A stretch of DNA of 16,086 bases, taken from NCBI GenBank assembly GCA_002687025.1, contig NYZG01000215.1:1-16086 (forward strand), in the 5' to 3' direction. Below, one piece after another: positions 5,985 to 13,024 of the stretch. The first letter of the stretch is position 1, and every line of letters begins with the position of its first letter. Under the pieces are notes generated by a model, which searched no databases, was not told where the DNA came from, and was given only the letters and a program-made list of their open reading frames with translations. Source of the stretch: Candidatus Poribacteria bacterium (GTDB lineage Bacteria > Poribacteria > WGA-4E > GCA-2687025). Position numbers and translations under genes: made by a program.

Positions 5985-6959
5985 CTATTGCAGGGGACCC
6001 TTGTGGCCAGCCCAGATGGCCTCACAGAGCTTCATCGTTTGTACGGCGTCTTCCAGGTGGCTCCAGGGCTGGCGATCGTTCTCGATGCAGTCCACGAGAT
6101 GCCGTGTCTCGTTGAAGTCAGGGCCACCCACAGCATCGAGATCTAGCGCTTCCTCGTAGGACGCACCGTCGGCGAACAGCTCCAGACCCGGCGTAGCGCC
6201 TCCTTTGGTCAGCTCCAAATAGGCCGAAAAGTCTTCTGCATGGACCTCGGCCCGCTGAATGCGGAAGCCTATCCCGTAGTGGCTCATGAGCACACCGGTC
6301 CGGCCATTCGTGAACTTCACCATCGCGTTGTGGTAATCAGTCCCCGGCCCACTACGCCAGCGCTCGGCATAGACCTCTGCCACTGCCGCCGCTTGCCCCA
6401 ACTCGTCGCCCGCAAGCCAACGGAGGAGATCTACGTGGTGGATTGCGTCGCAGATGACACCTGCTGGAATGGGCCAGGTGCCGTACTGCGGCACCGGTGG
6501 CTTGTTATAAGTCGCCGCGGCATGGACCGCACCGCCGCGATCCAGCACCAACTGTTTGATCGCCAGCGTGCGGGGGAAGTATCGGCGGTCGACTGAGACC
6601 ATGACCTTGGCCGAGCTGCTCTGGGCGGCGTCCAGCATCTGTTCCGTCTCTGCTGAATTCATCCCCGGGGACTTCTCGACCGAGGTGTGAATACCCCGCT
6701 GGATACAGTCCACCACGATAGGAAGCAGATGGCCCGGCAGCGTGACAACGTAGACGACATCCGGGCTCGTGCGGTCGAGCATCTCCCGGTAGTCGGCGCA
6801 GGCGACCTCTGGGTGGTGGTCGACCTCGGCTCGTGCCAGCCGCTCGGAGTCAATCTCGGCCACCCCCACGAGGCGCATCGCTGGCTCCGCGGCGATCATC
6901 CCGAAATGTGACTGGGCATGGAAGCCAGCGCCGATCACTCCCACCTTCAACTGTTCCAT
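5985..6959 (-). CDS. Gfo/Idh/MocA-family NAD(P)-dependent oxidoreductase
   Basis: 324-residue sugar- or inositol-type dehydrogenase, cytoplasmic. The N-terminal Rossmann fold starts with LKVGVIGAGFHAQSHFGM (GxGxxx around residues 8-13). The conserved VEKSPGMN (94-101) corresponds to the EKP motif, with Lys96 as the catalytic-site lysine. The C-terminal alpha/beta domain carries CDAIHHVDLLRWLAG (170-184), with the Asp and His expected in the active site. The family oxidises or epimerises hydroxyl groups of sugars, sugar acids and cyclitols; substrate not determinable. The start at 6959 is chosen over the ATG at 7004 because GGAGGGGG sits just upstream and the Rossmann motif then lies at the usual place. 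It is divergent from the propeller gene at 7059 and convergent with the amidohydrolase. Confidence 0.9.
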   Translation of the reverse strand: MEQLKVGVIGAGFHAQSHFGMIAAEPAMRLVGVAEIDSERLARAEVDHHPEVACADYREMLDRTSPDVVYVVTLPGHLLPIVVDCIQRGIHTSVEKSPGMNSAETEQMLDAAQSSSAKVMVSVDRRYFPRTLAIKQLVLDRGGAVHAAATYNKPPVPQYGTWPIPAGVICDAIHHVDLLRWLAGDELGQAAAVAEVYAERWRSGPGTDYHNAMVKFTNGRTGVLMSHYGIGFRIQRAEVHAEDFSAYLELTKGGATPGLELFADGASYEEALDLDAVGGPDFNETRHLVDCIENDRQPWSHLEDAVQTMKLCEAIWAGHKGPLQ

Positions 6960-6980
6960 AATCGTCCCCCTCCGGTACCG

Positions 6981-7030
6981 TTGCTGCTGGCCCAAAGTAT
7001 GCATAATGTATGGCGCTAGTGCGGTGTCGA
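6981..7030. promoter_or_regulatory. AT-rich divergent promoter region (tentative)
   Basis: The 99-base spacer between the oxidoreductase and the propeller gene has a small AT-rich island in otherwise GC-rich DNA. Rightward, TTGCTG (6981-6986) and TAATGT (7004-7009) are separated by 17 bases. Leftward, TCGACA (complement of 7025-7030) and ATTATG (complement of 7002-7007) are also 17 apart. The island contains the palindrome TATGCATA (6998-7005), which could bind a shared regulator. Both promoter matches are weak, so this is a suggestion from spacing and composition only. Confidence 0.28.
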
Positions 7031-7058
7031 TGATTGAGGGCCGAGGAGGTCAGAGAGC

Positions 7059-7901
7059 ATGGTACGTCTAGGCGAGGGCGAATATCAGTACGAGGTGGTC
7101 CCATCGTGGCCGAAGCTACCCAAGTATTGGGAGTTAGGCGACTGCACCAATGGCGCTGTGAACTCGCAGGGCGAGGTCCATATCACCAGCCGGGGCGCGC
7201 ATCCGCTCACCATCTGGGATGTGAATGGCAACTTCATCTCCTCGTGGGGCGAGGGAACATTTGGCGATCCACACCAGGTCTTTATCGGACCGGATGACCA
7301 TGTCTGGATCACTGATGATCTGGAGCATGTCGTCACCCGGTACACGCCCGGCGGCGAGGCGACAATGGAACTGGGGACCAGGGGGCGGCCGCGAGCAGCG
7401 TTTGTGCGCAAGCCTTTCAACATGCCCGCCGGGGTGGGTCTTGGCCCAGGCGGCGAGGTCTTTGTAGCCGATGGATACGGCCAATACCTGGTCCACAAGT
7501 TTAGTCCGGAGGGAGAGCTACTCCTGACCTGGGGGCGGCAGGGCACCGGACCAGGCGAGTTCGACACCGTCCACAATATCGCCGTAGACCAGGAGAGCCG
7601 CGTCTACATCTGCGATCGGTCGAACAACCGCATCCAGGTCTTCGATAGCGAAGGTCAGTACCTGACGCAGTGGGATATACCTGGGCCGAACGACCTCTGG
7701 ATTCAGGACAACATCGCCTATGTCGCCGAGGGGGGGCAGGGGGTCAGCCTCAGGACCTTGGATGGAGAGGTCATCGCTCGCCTCGGCGGCGACGAGACAA
7801 TCTTCAAGTCGGGGCATGGGATCTGCGTAGATCCGCAAGGCAGTATCTACGTGACAGAGATCATCCGCAATCAACGGGTGACCAAGCTCCAGCGAGTCTG
7901 A
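7059..7901 (+). CDS. NHL-repeat beta-propeller, peptidyl-alpha-hydroxyglycine alpha-amidating lyase (PAL)-like
   Basis: 280-residue propeller of NHL repeats without a signal peptide. Blades are visible at about 31-60, 68-98, 121-155, 168-204, 207-240 and 250-279. By eye it follows the catalytic core of PAL, the zinc enzyme that splits peptidyl-alpha-hydroxyglycine into amidated peptide and glyoxylate. The positions corresponding to the PAL active site are all present: R45 (TSRGAHP), H72 (DPHQV), Y140 (VADGYG), H172 (TVHNIAVD) and H253 (SGHGICVD). The disulfide cysteines of animal PAL are absent. Bacterial proteins of this type act on unknown substrates, perhaps other hemiaminal-like compounds. 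GAGGAGG lies upstream of the ATG at 7059. A decayed second copy follows. Fold is secure; lyase activity is inference. Confidence 0.85.
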   Translation: MVRLGEGEYQYEVVPSWPKLPKYWELGDCTNGAVNSQGEVHITSRGAHPLTIWDVNGNFISSWGEGTFGDPHQVFIGPDDHVWITDDLEHVVTRYTPGGEATMELGTRGRPRAAFVRKPFNMPAGVGLGPGGEVFVADGYGQYLVHKFSPEGELLLTWGRQGTGPGEFDTVHNIAVDQESRVYICDRSNNRIQVFDSEGQYLTQWDIPGPNDLWIQDNIAYVAEGGQGVSLRTLDGEVIARLGGDETIFKSGHGICVDPQGSIYVTEIIRNQRVTKLQRV

Positions 7902-7974
7902 CGAAGACCACAGAGGATGTCGCCATGAAGCGCATCACTCTCGGCTAGCTGGTGCTCTATCTCGTTGGAGATAA

Positions 7975-8451
7975 GGCGGCCTGGCACTCGCGCCCGACGG
8001 GACAATCTTCGTGGCCGATGGGTACGGCAACCACCTGGTCCACAAATTCAGCCCGGAAGGGGAGTTGCTCCTGACCTGGGGGCAGCAGGGCACCGGGCCA
8101 GGCGAGTTCGGCACGGTCCACAATATCACGGTAGACCAGGAGAGCCGCGTCTATATCTGTGATCGGTCGAACGACCGCATCCAGGTCTTCGATCGCGAGG
8201 GACAGTTCTTGGAACAGTGGGAGTTACCGAGCCCCAATGACATCTGGATTCAGGACGACATCGCCTATGTCGCCGGTGGGACCCACTGGGTCAGCCTCTG
8301 GACCTTGGACGGAGAGGTTCTGGCCCGCTTCGGAAGCAGAGATGAGGGAGTGCCGGCACCGGGGCATGGGATCTGCGTAGACGCGCACGGCAGCATCTAT
8401 GCCATCGGCAACCAACGGGTAACCAAGTTCAAACGCGTCAGCCAGAGCTAG
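7975..8451 (+). pseudogene. Decayed tandem copy of the PAL-like propeller gene
   Basis: Homology to the preceding gene starts abruptly right after an in-frame TAA (7972-7974), with GGLALAPDGTIFVADGYG matching residues 125-141 of the intact protein. It continues to the C-terminus at very high identity in both DNA and protein. The first 120 or so residues are missing, including the counterparts of R45 and H72, so at most half a propeller could be made. The first possible start is GTG at 8011 with no ribosome binding site. The 73 bases between the two copies hold an ATGAAGCGC start at 7925, after AGAGGATG, that reaches a stop after seven codons; this may be the remains of a gene start. The remaining frame is uninterrupted, so the deletion may be recent or the fragment may be expressed. 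Its TAG overlaps the stop of the convergent hydrolase. Confidence 0.7.
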
Positions 8452-10175
8452 GAGATCGGCAGCACGAGCTGTGAGGGCCGCATGGCGTCGTGGAAGATCG
8501 TGTTGACAGCGGCCTGTCCCTGGACCTCCTCGCCGAATGGTCCCCCGGTGTTGAGGTTGCGGTCGGCGCGCGGAAAGTCACTGCTCGTCACTTCCACCCG
8601 CATCCGATGACCGGTCTGGAAGACTTGCGCAGTAGGAGTGAGCTCTACCTCTAGCTGATAGAGCTGCCCCGGCGTCATCAGTTCGGCACGCGCCAGCGAG
8701 TTCCGGTACCGCGACCGCAGAATGCCATCGCACACCGACATAGACCGTCCGTCGGGCCAGACGTCGCACAGGCGCACCACCCAGTCGGTGTCCGGTGCAG
8801 ATGATAGCGCGTGCAGAATCGCCTTGACCGGTCCGACGACCGTCACATCTCGCTCCAGCACGTCCGAGGTATAGGTCAGCATTTGCCCCTCAACCGGCCG
8901 GTGATCCGTTGGCCATAGCTCTTGACCCTTGATCAAACTGCGAACGGGGTCCGCTGGGTCATACACAAAGCTGTCCGGCTGTTCTGCCGCCGCTGGCGCG
9001 GCGAACGTCAGCCCACCACTATTTAGCGATGCCTCGGTCTGCCCTGTACCTTCCCGGAAGTAGATCGGCTGGTAGGTGACGTCCGGCGGAGGCCACACTG
9101 TGAGGTCGAGCCACCGGTTGGCCCCCATCAAGAAGACCCGCACCGGCGGCAGCTCCATGATCCCCGTATCCACTCCCTTGAGCCAGTAGTCGTACCAGCG
9201 TAGCCAGTGCTCGCGTTGGTCGAACGCGGCTGCCGGTCCGAAATCCAGCTCGCTTGTCCGCTGCCGGCCGATATTGGACTGGCCGTGCACCCAGGGACCG
9301 ATGGTGACCCGCTGAGCCTGCCGACACGCTGCTGTCCTCCCCTGCTCCCGGATGCCCTGAAATGCACGCAGCGTGCCCTTGACGAACATATCGAACCAGC
9401 CGCCGAGATGGTAGATCGGGACATCGATCTCGGCGAACATTGGGACGATGTCGACCGGCTGCCAGTAGGGGCCGTCTTCGGGATGCTCGAGAATGTCGAA
9501 GTACCAGTCGGCCAGTCCCTCCAGCGGTGGGCAAGACTTGAGCGGTAGGTGCCAGTACCAAGTCTCGATCTCATCCACAGCCTTCGACAGGCGCTCCCGT
9601 GCCTCTTCTGTTCCCGGAGGAGCGGTCTCATGCTCGAGCTGGATCAGCGTCTGCTTCAGCGCCCACTCCCGCCGGCGGCCGAGGTCGTGGGCGCCCCCAC
9701 GATAGTTGTGACCGCCATACCAGCCGGTGTCGGCTTGGCGTGCAAATAGCGCCTTGAGGTGCGGTGGACGGGTGGGTGCGACGAGATACTGGGTCAGGCC
9801 CGAGTAGGAGCCATCCGCCATTCCGACATTGCCATCCGACCACGGCTGCGCTCCCGCCCACTCGACCGAGTCGTACCCATCCTGGTTGGCTCCCCAGGCA
9901 TCATCCCGCATGGGTTCGAACCGCCCTCCCGATCCGAACCGCCCCCGCACACTCTGTCCGACAAACACGTAGCCGTGCTGCGCGAAGAACTCCCCGTTGA
10001 CCGTACACCGATCGATCAGCTCATAGGCCACCCGCTCCAGCACCACCGGATACTGGCCTTCGGCTGTGGGACGGTACACGTCCGCCCGGAGGATCGTGCC
10101 GTCCCGCATCGGCACCGACACATGGCGGTCTACCTGCACGTCGTGGATGGGCTTCGATATCGCCTCCTCAGCCAT
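8448..10175 (-). CDS. CocE/NonD family alpha/beta hydrolase (X-Pro dipeptidyl-peptidase S15-like)
   Basis: 575-residue serine hydrolase, of normal family length. The N-terminal alpha/beta-hydrolase domain shows VPMRDGTILRADVYRP (21-36), the VRGRFGSGG oxyanion-side motif (76-84), the nucleophile elbow ADGSYSGLTQ (S123), the Asp in LGGWFDMFVKG (D262) and the His in IGPWVHGQ (H297), so the triad is complete. The C-terminal part from about 365 is the jelly-roll domain of this family, with TYTSDVLERDVTVVGPV and GHRMRVEVTSSDFPR. Members cleave esters or amides, from cocaine esterase to glutaryl acylases; substrate unknown here. AGGGAGGC precedes the ATG. It is the last gene of the minus-strand cluster, 86 bases after the PhyH-family gene, with a hairpin repeat between them that could lower its expression. 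No signal peptide. Confidence 0.9.
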   Translation of the reverse strand: MAEEAISKPIHDVQVDRHVSVPMRDGTILRADVYRPTAEGQYPVVLERVAYELIDRCTVNGEFFAQHGYVFVGQSVRGRFGSGGRFEPMRDDAWGANQDGYDSVEWAGAQPWSDGNVGMADGSYSGLTQYLVAPTRPPHLKALFARQADTGWYGGHNYRGGAHDLGRRREWALKQTLIQLEHETAPPGTEEARERLSKAVDEIETWYWHLPLKSCPPLEGLADWYFDILEHPEDGPYWQPVDIVPMFAEIDVPIYHLGGWFDMFVKGTLRAFQGIREQGRTAACRQAQRVTIGPWVHGQSNIGRQRTSELDFGPAAAFDQREHWLRWYDYWLKGVDTGIMELPPVRVFLMGANRWLDLTVWPPPDVTYQPIYFREGTGQTEASLNSGGLTFAAPAAAEQPDSFVYDPADPVRSLIKGQELWPTDHRPVEGQMLTYTSDVLERDVTVVGPVKAILHALSSAPDTDWVVRLCDVWPDGRSMSVCDGILRSRYRNSLARAELMTPGQLYQLEVELTPTAQVFQTGHRMRVEVTSSDFPRADRNLNTGGPFGEEVQGQAAVNTIFHDAMRPSQLVLPIS

Positions 10176-10226
10176 CCGTATGCCTCCCTCTGCACCTAAC
10201 CTGTCTATCTACATGCCGAGCAGACA

Positions 10227-10248
10227 CCCCTTCCCTTCAGGGAAGGGG
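10227..10248. repeat. G/C-rich extragenic hairpin
   Basis: CCCCTTCCCT at 10227-10236 and AGGGAAGGGG at 10239-10248 are exact reverse complements with only TC between, followed by CTGGGGGTTAGG. The core matches the third palindrome near 3895-3922, so both belong to one dispersed repeat type. It lies between the PhyH-family and CocE/NonD genes, both on the minus strand, where it could cause partial termination or protect an mRNA end. There is no T-run, so it is not a classical intrinsic terminator. Confidence 0.6.
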
Positions 10249-10261
10249 CTGGGGGTTAGGT

Positions 10262-11017
10262 CTAGTCACTGGTCCCCATCGGTTGTAGCTCCAGCAGGGC
10301 CCGCTGACGCTCCGTCACGCGCTCCATCAGCTCCGCTGAGATCTCGGGACCGCCTGCCCAGTCGGCAATCCAGCACGGGCTGTAGGCAAAGTACAGCGTG
10401 CGCCTCGGCCGCTCGCTCCGCCTGGGCTCCGAGCCGTGCGTCATCGCCTCTGTGAAGATGATGGCGTCGCCGGCGCGGCACGGCACCGGCTCGCGCACCG
10501 GGATGTCCAGCGGTTCTATCCCATACGGATTGGGAAAGTTGCTCTTGTGGCTGCCTGGGATGGCCGAGAAGCAGCCATCGGCGACTTCCTGGTCGGTAAG
10601 CGGATACACCACCTTCACCAGCGTCGAGTAGAACTCCCCATTGTGCACCCGGAACTGACACGAGGGGCTGACCGGCGTGTTACCCAGGTGGAACGGGGTG
10701 CGACCTTCTGCGTGATAGCGCATGATCCCGTAGTCGTGATTGAGCCGTATGCGGTTGCCGATCATCTCCCTGACCAGCGGTATGATCGGCTCCGGATCGA
10801 TCAGCGCCTCGAATGGGCCACCCAACTCCTTCATGTTGTTGATGTAGATGTCCGGTTCATGTCTCTTGCTGAACCGGATTAGCGGAGGTAGGTCCTTGGG
10901 ACGCTCCTCGAGCCGGTCGATCACAGCGTTCAGCTCCGCCACATGCTCTGCGGACAACACATTCCGCAGAACCAGGTACCCCTTGAGATCGAAGTAGTAG
11001 CGCTCCTCCTCCGTCAT
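10262..11017 (-). CDS. Phytanoyl-CoA dioxygenase (PhyH)-family protein
   Basis: 251-residue member of the Fe(II)/2-oxoglutarate dioxygenase superfamily, PhyH type, cytoplasmic. The start MTEEERYYFDLKGYLVLRNV is the usual N-terminal helix and strand. The core includes LNHDYGIMRYH (92-102), FHLGN (109-113), DGCFSAIPGSHKSNF (147-161), the distal His in TEAMTHGSEP (H194) and an Arg eleven residues later (R205), placed to hold 2-oxoglutarate. The usual HxD iron motif is not seen; the best candidate is H110-L-G112, an HxG, or H125 in FRVHNGE. HxG or HxA occurs in related halogenases, but an inactive or otherwise altered site is equally possible. AAGGAACGGAG precedes the ATG. It lies 27 bases after the glycosidase-like gene and is probably in the same operon. 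Confidence 0.85.
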   Translation of the reverse strand: MTEEERYYFDLKGYLVLRNVLSAEHVAELNAVIDRLEERPKDLPPLIRFSKRHEPDIYINNMKELGGPFEALIDPEPIIPLVREMIGNRIRLNHDYGIMRYHAEGRTPFHLGNTPVSPSCQFRVHNGEFYSTLVKVVYPLTDQEVADGCFSAIPGSHKSNFPNPYGIEPLDIPVREPVPCRAGDAIIFTEAMTHGSEPRRSERPRRTLYFAYSPCWIADWAGGPEISAELMERVTERQRALLELQPMGTSD

Positions 11018-11044
11018 CGTTCCACTCCGTTCCTTGACCTACTG

Positions 11045-13012
11045 CTAGCGCTCCGCTGCTGAGAGAAACTGTTCCGGCTGCTCCCAATCTCCGCTGAAGC
11101 CGGGCGTATTCATGACTCGGAACTCGTTGGCTGCCATGTTGAACGTGGCGATCACGCCGTTCGCGAACTCGACCTGCTGCAGCGTCCGGTCGTCGGAGAG
11201 GAATGCGTGCGAGACCATCTCCGAGGTAGCAATCGCGCGGTAATAGGCGTGCCAGCGCTTGAGCCAATCGAGCTTCCTTTGCACGGAGGCCCGCTTCAGG
11301 TCCCCAATCGGGACTTCTCCGTCGGGCAGCCAGTTGTAGGCGGGTGCAGCGGCAAACAGCAGCTCGTAGAGCCTCGGTGTGCGGTCCTCCCACCAGTCAT
11401 AGCCCGCCGAGTACAAAGCGTAACCGCCGCCGGAGAAGCCAGCGAAGAAGCAGTCGTGGAAGACGAGCTGGAACAGCGGAATCGGCTCACCGACCGGTGC
11501 CGGTGCCCCCTGGACCGGAGTGTTGGCGAGCCGGTCGCTCGACCAATCGGTGAAGAAGAAGTGGTCGCAGTCGGCCATACACCAGAAGCGGGTCAGTTCT
11601 CCAGCCGGCACGATTCCCCGACGCCGGGTCTCGGCAAAGCACGCATTCTGCGCCTCGAACGTCATGCGGCGCGTGACCGGATGGTTCGGCGAGAAGTCTT
11701 CGACGAGCGGGCCGAACGCCGAGTAGCCATCGAAGTAGAGCGTGTCGAGCTTCAGCCCCCTCGCCTCGAAGTTGTCCAGGCCAGGGCTGAGCCGCTCGAC
11801 CGCGTCGTGCGTACTCAGATCATGGATTGGTTGGCCTTCCAAGTCGCGTGGCCAGCGATCTTCCTCGTAGCCCGGTCCGTCGCGATCCTGGCTGCGCGGA
11901 CCGATGAACCCCTGGATGCTGCACCCGAGCTGGTGCACTGCATCGGCCAGTCCTACCAGCACCTCCCAGCCACCCGGTACCGGCGTCTCGAGCTGCAGCG
12001 ACTGCCAGCCAGCATGCGCGGAGGTGGGTAGCCCGCGTTCGGGGGAGTAGCCGGCGGAGGACCACTTCGGGAAGAAGAACTTGATACCGAACCCCATCTC
12101 GCGCAGCGCCCGCAATTCGTCGAGGACCACCGGGCCGTCATCGGGGTTCCACGCCGGCCACCGATAGAGGATCGTATCGAGATCGTGCCGGATACCGGGG
12201 GTGTCGGCCGCTTTCTCTTCCAGCGTCCGCAACAACCCCTCGCGCCGCGCCTGCTCCCGGTAGATCTTCGCCATCCCCACGTAATCCAGACCCTCGGCAA
12301 ACTGCACGCGGAAGCGGCGCCGGTAGGCCAGCTTGCCGAGGCTGCCGCGCCAGTGGAATGCCAGCGACGACTGGTCGCCCGGCGCATGGGTGGCCTCCAC
12401 CTCGCAATCCCACCAGGTGTCCACCAGCACGCAGATCGAGTCCTGCCCGCGGACGATCCCGAACAGCGGCAGCGTCCACCGAGCACCGATGAAGCCGCCG
12501 ACGTGTCCTTCCCCCGGCAGCTCGTCGGGGCAATCTGCCGGGGTCAGGTAGCCCGAACCGTGCGGCACGACCAGACACCCGCCATCGGAAACTGGCTTCT
12601 CAAGCTGGTACAGGTGCTCGAGGCTCACGACGATATCCGTGCCACCAACCTGCGCCGCTTGCACCAGGAGCTCATCCGCTGCGGGTGCCGTCTTCCGACC
12701 GTCGCCATCGAGCGTTGGGGCACTCCTCCCCACCGCGAGAGTCAAATCCAGCACGACATCGCTGCCCGCAAAGCCGCTCAGCCGCACGGTCTGGCCGCGG
12801 TGCGTTCCATCATCGAACTCCGTGAACCCGTCCTGACCGCTCCCCAAAGGGAGCTGAAACGACTCGTCCTCGCCTCGGCGGATCGTCAGCGTGGGGGGAT
12901 GCGTTTGCGACGTGACCCAAAGCATGCGGCCGTCTTTGCGCCGGACGGTCAGGCTCAGGTCTTCATTCACCCGAATGGCGATGTCGTCGCTAGTTATGTC
13001 GAATGGCCTCAT
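11045..13012 (-). CDS. Putative glycoside hydrolase, beta-sandwich plus TIM-barrel type, unclassified
   Basis: 655-residue protein I cannot place in a named family. Layout suggests an N-terminal beta-sandwich (about 1-235, many short strands and aromatic residues), a catalytic barrel (about 270-580) and a short C-terminal beta region. The helix GLDYVGMAKIYREQARREG (241-259) joins the first two, as in large sandwich-plus-barrel glycosidases. Likely catalytic positions are D428 in LDTLYFDGYSAFG and E472 in GIVPAGELTRFW. These spaced Asp/Glu residues on consecutive strands recall GH101-like or DUF5696-like proteins, but that link is by impression only. There is no signal peptide (MRPFDITSDD), so it should act in the cytoplasm. 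GGGGAGCG precedes the ATG, 12 bases after the stop of the sialidase-like gene, which indicates one operon and a related substrate. Confidence 0.7.
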   Translation of the reverse strand: MRPFDITSDDIAIRVNEDLSLTVRRKDGRMLWVTSQTHPPTLTIRRGEDESFQLPLGSGQDGFTEFDDGTHRGQTVRLSGFAGSDVVLDLTLAVGRSAPTLDGDGRKTAPAADELLVQAAQVGGTDIVVSLEHLYQLEKPVSDGGCLVVPHGSGYLTPADCPDELPGEGHVGGFIGARWTLPLFGIVRGQDSICVLVDTWWDCEVEATHAPGDQSSLAFHWRGSLGKLAYRRRFRVQFAEGLDYVGMAKIYREQARREGLLRTLEEKAADTPGIRHDLDTILYRWPAWNPDDGPVVLDELRALREMGFGIKFFFPKWSSAGYSPERGLPTSAHAGWQSLQLETPVPGGWEVLVGLADAVHQLGCSIQGFIGPRSQDRDGPGYEEDRWPRDLEGQPIHDLSTHDAVERLSPGLDNFEARGLKLDTLYFDGYSAFGPLVEDFSPNHPVTRRMTFEAQNACFAETRRRGIVPAGELTRFWCMADCDHFFFTDWSSDRLANTPVQGAPAPVGEPIPLFQLVFHDCFFAGFSGGGYALYSAGYDWWEDRTPRLYELLFAAAPAYNWLPDGEVPIGDLKRASVQRKLDWLKRWHAYYRAIATSEMVSHAFLSDDRTLQQVEFANGVIATFNMAANEFRVMNTPGFSGDWEQPEQFLSAAER

Positions 13013-13024
13013 CGCCGCTCCCCA

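Noticed and set aside
11207..12031. 274-codon plus-strand frame opposite the glycosidase-like gene
   Set aside because: Antisense shadow; composition biased to Arg/Glu/Val with no domain pattern.
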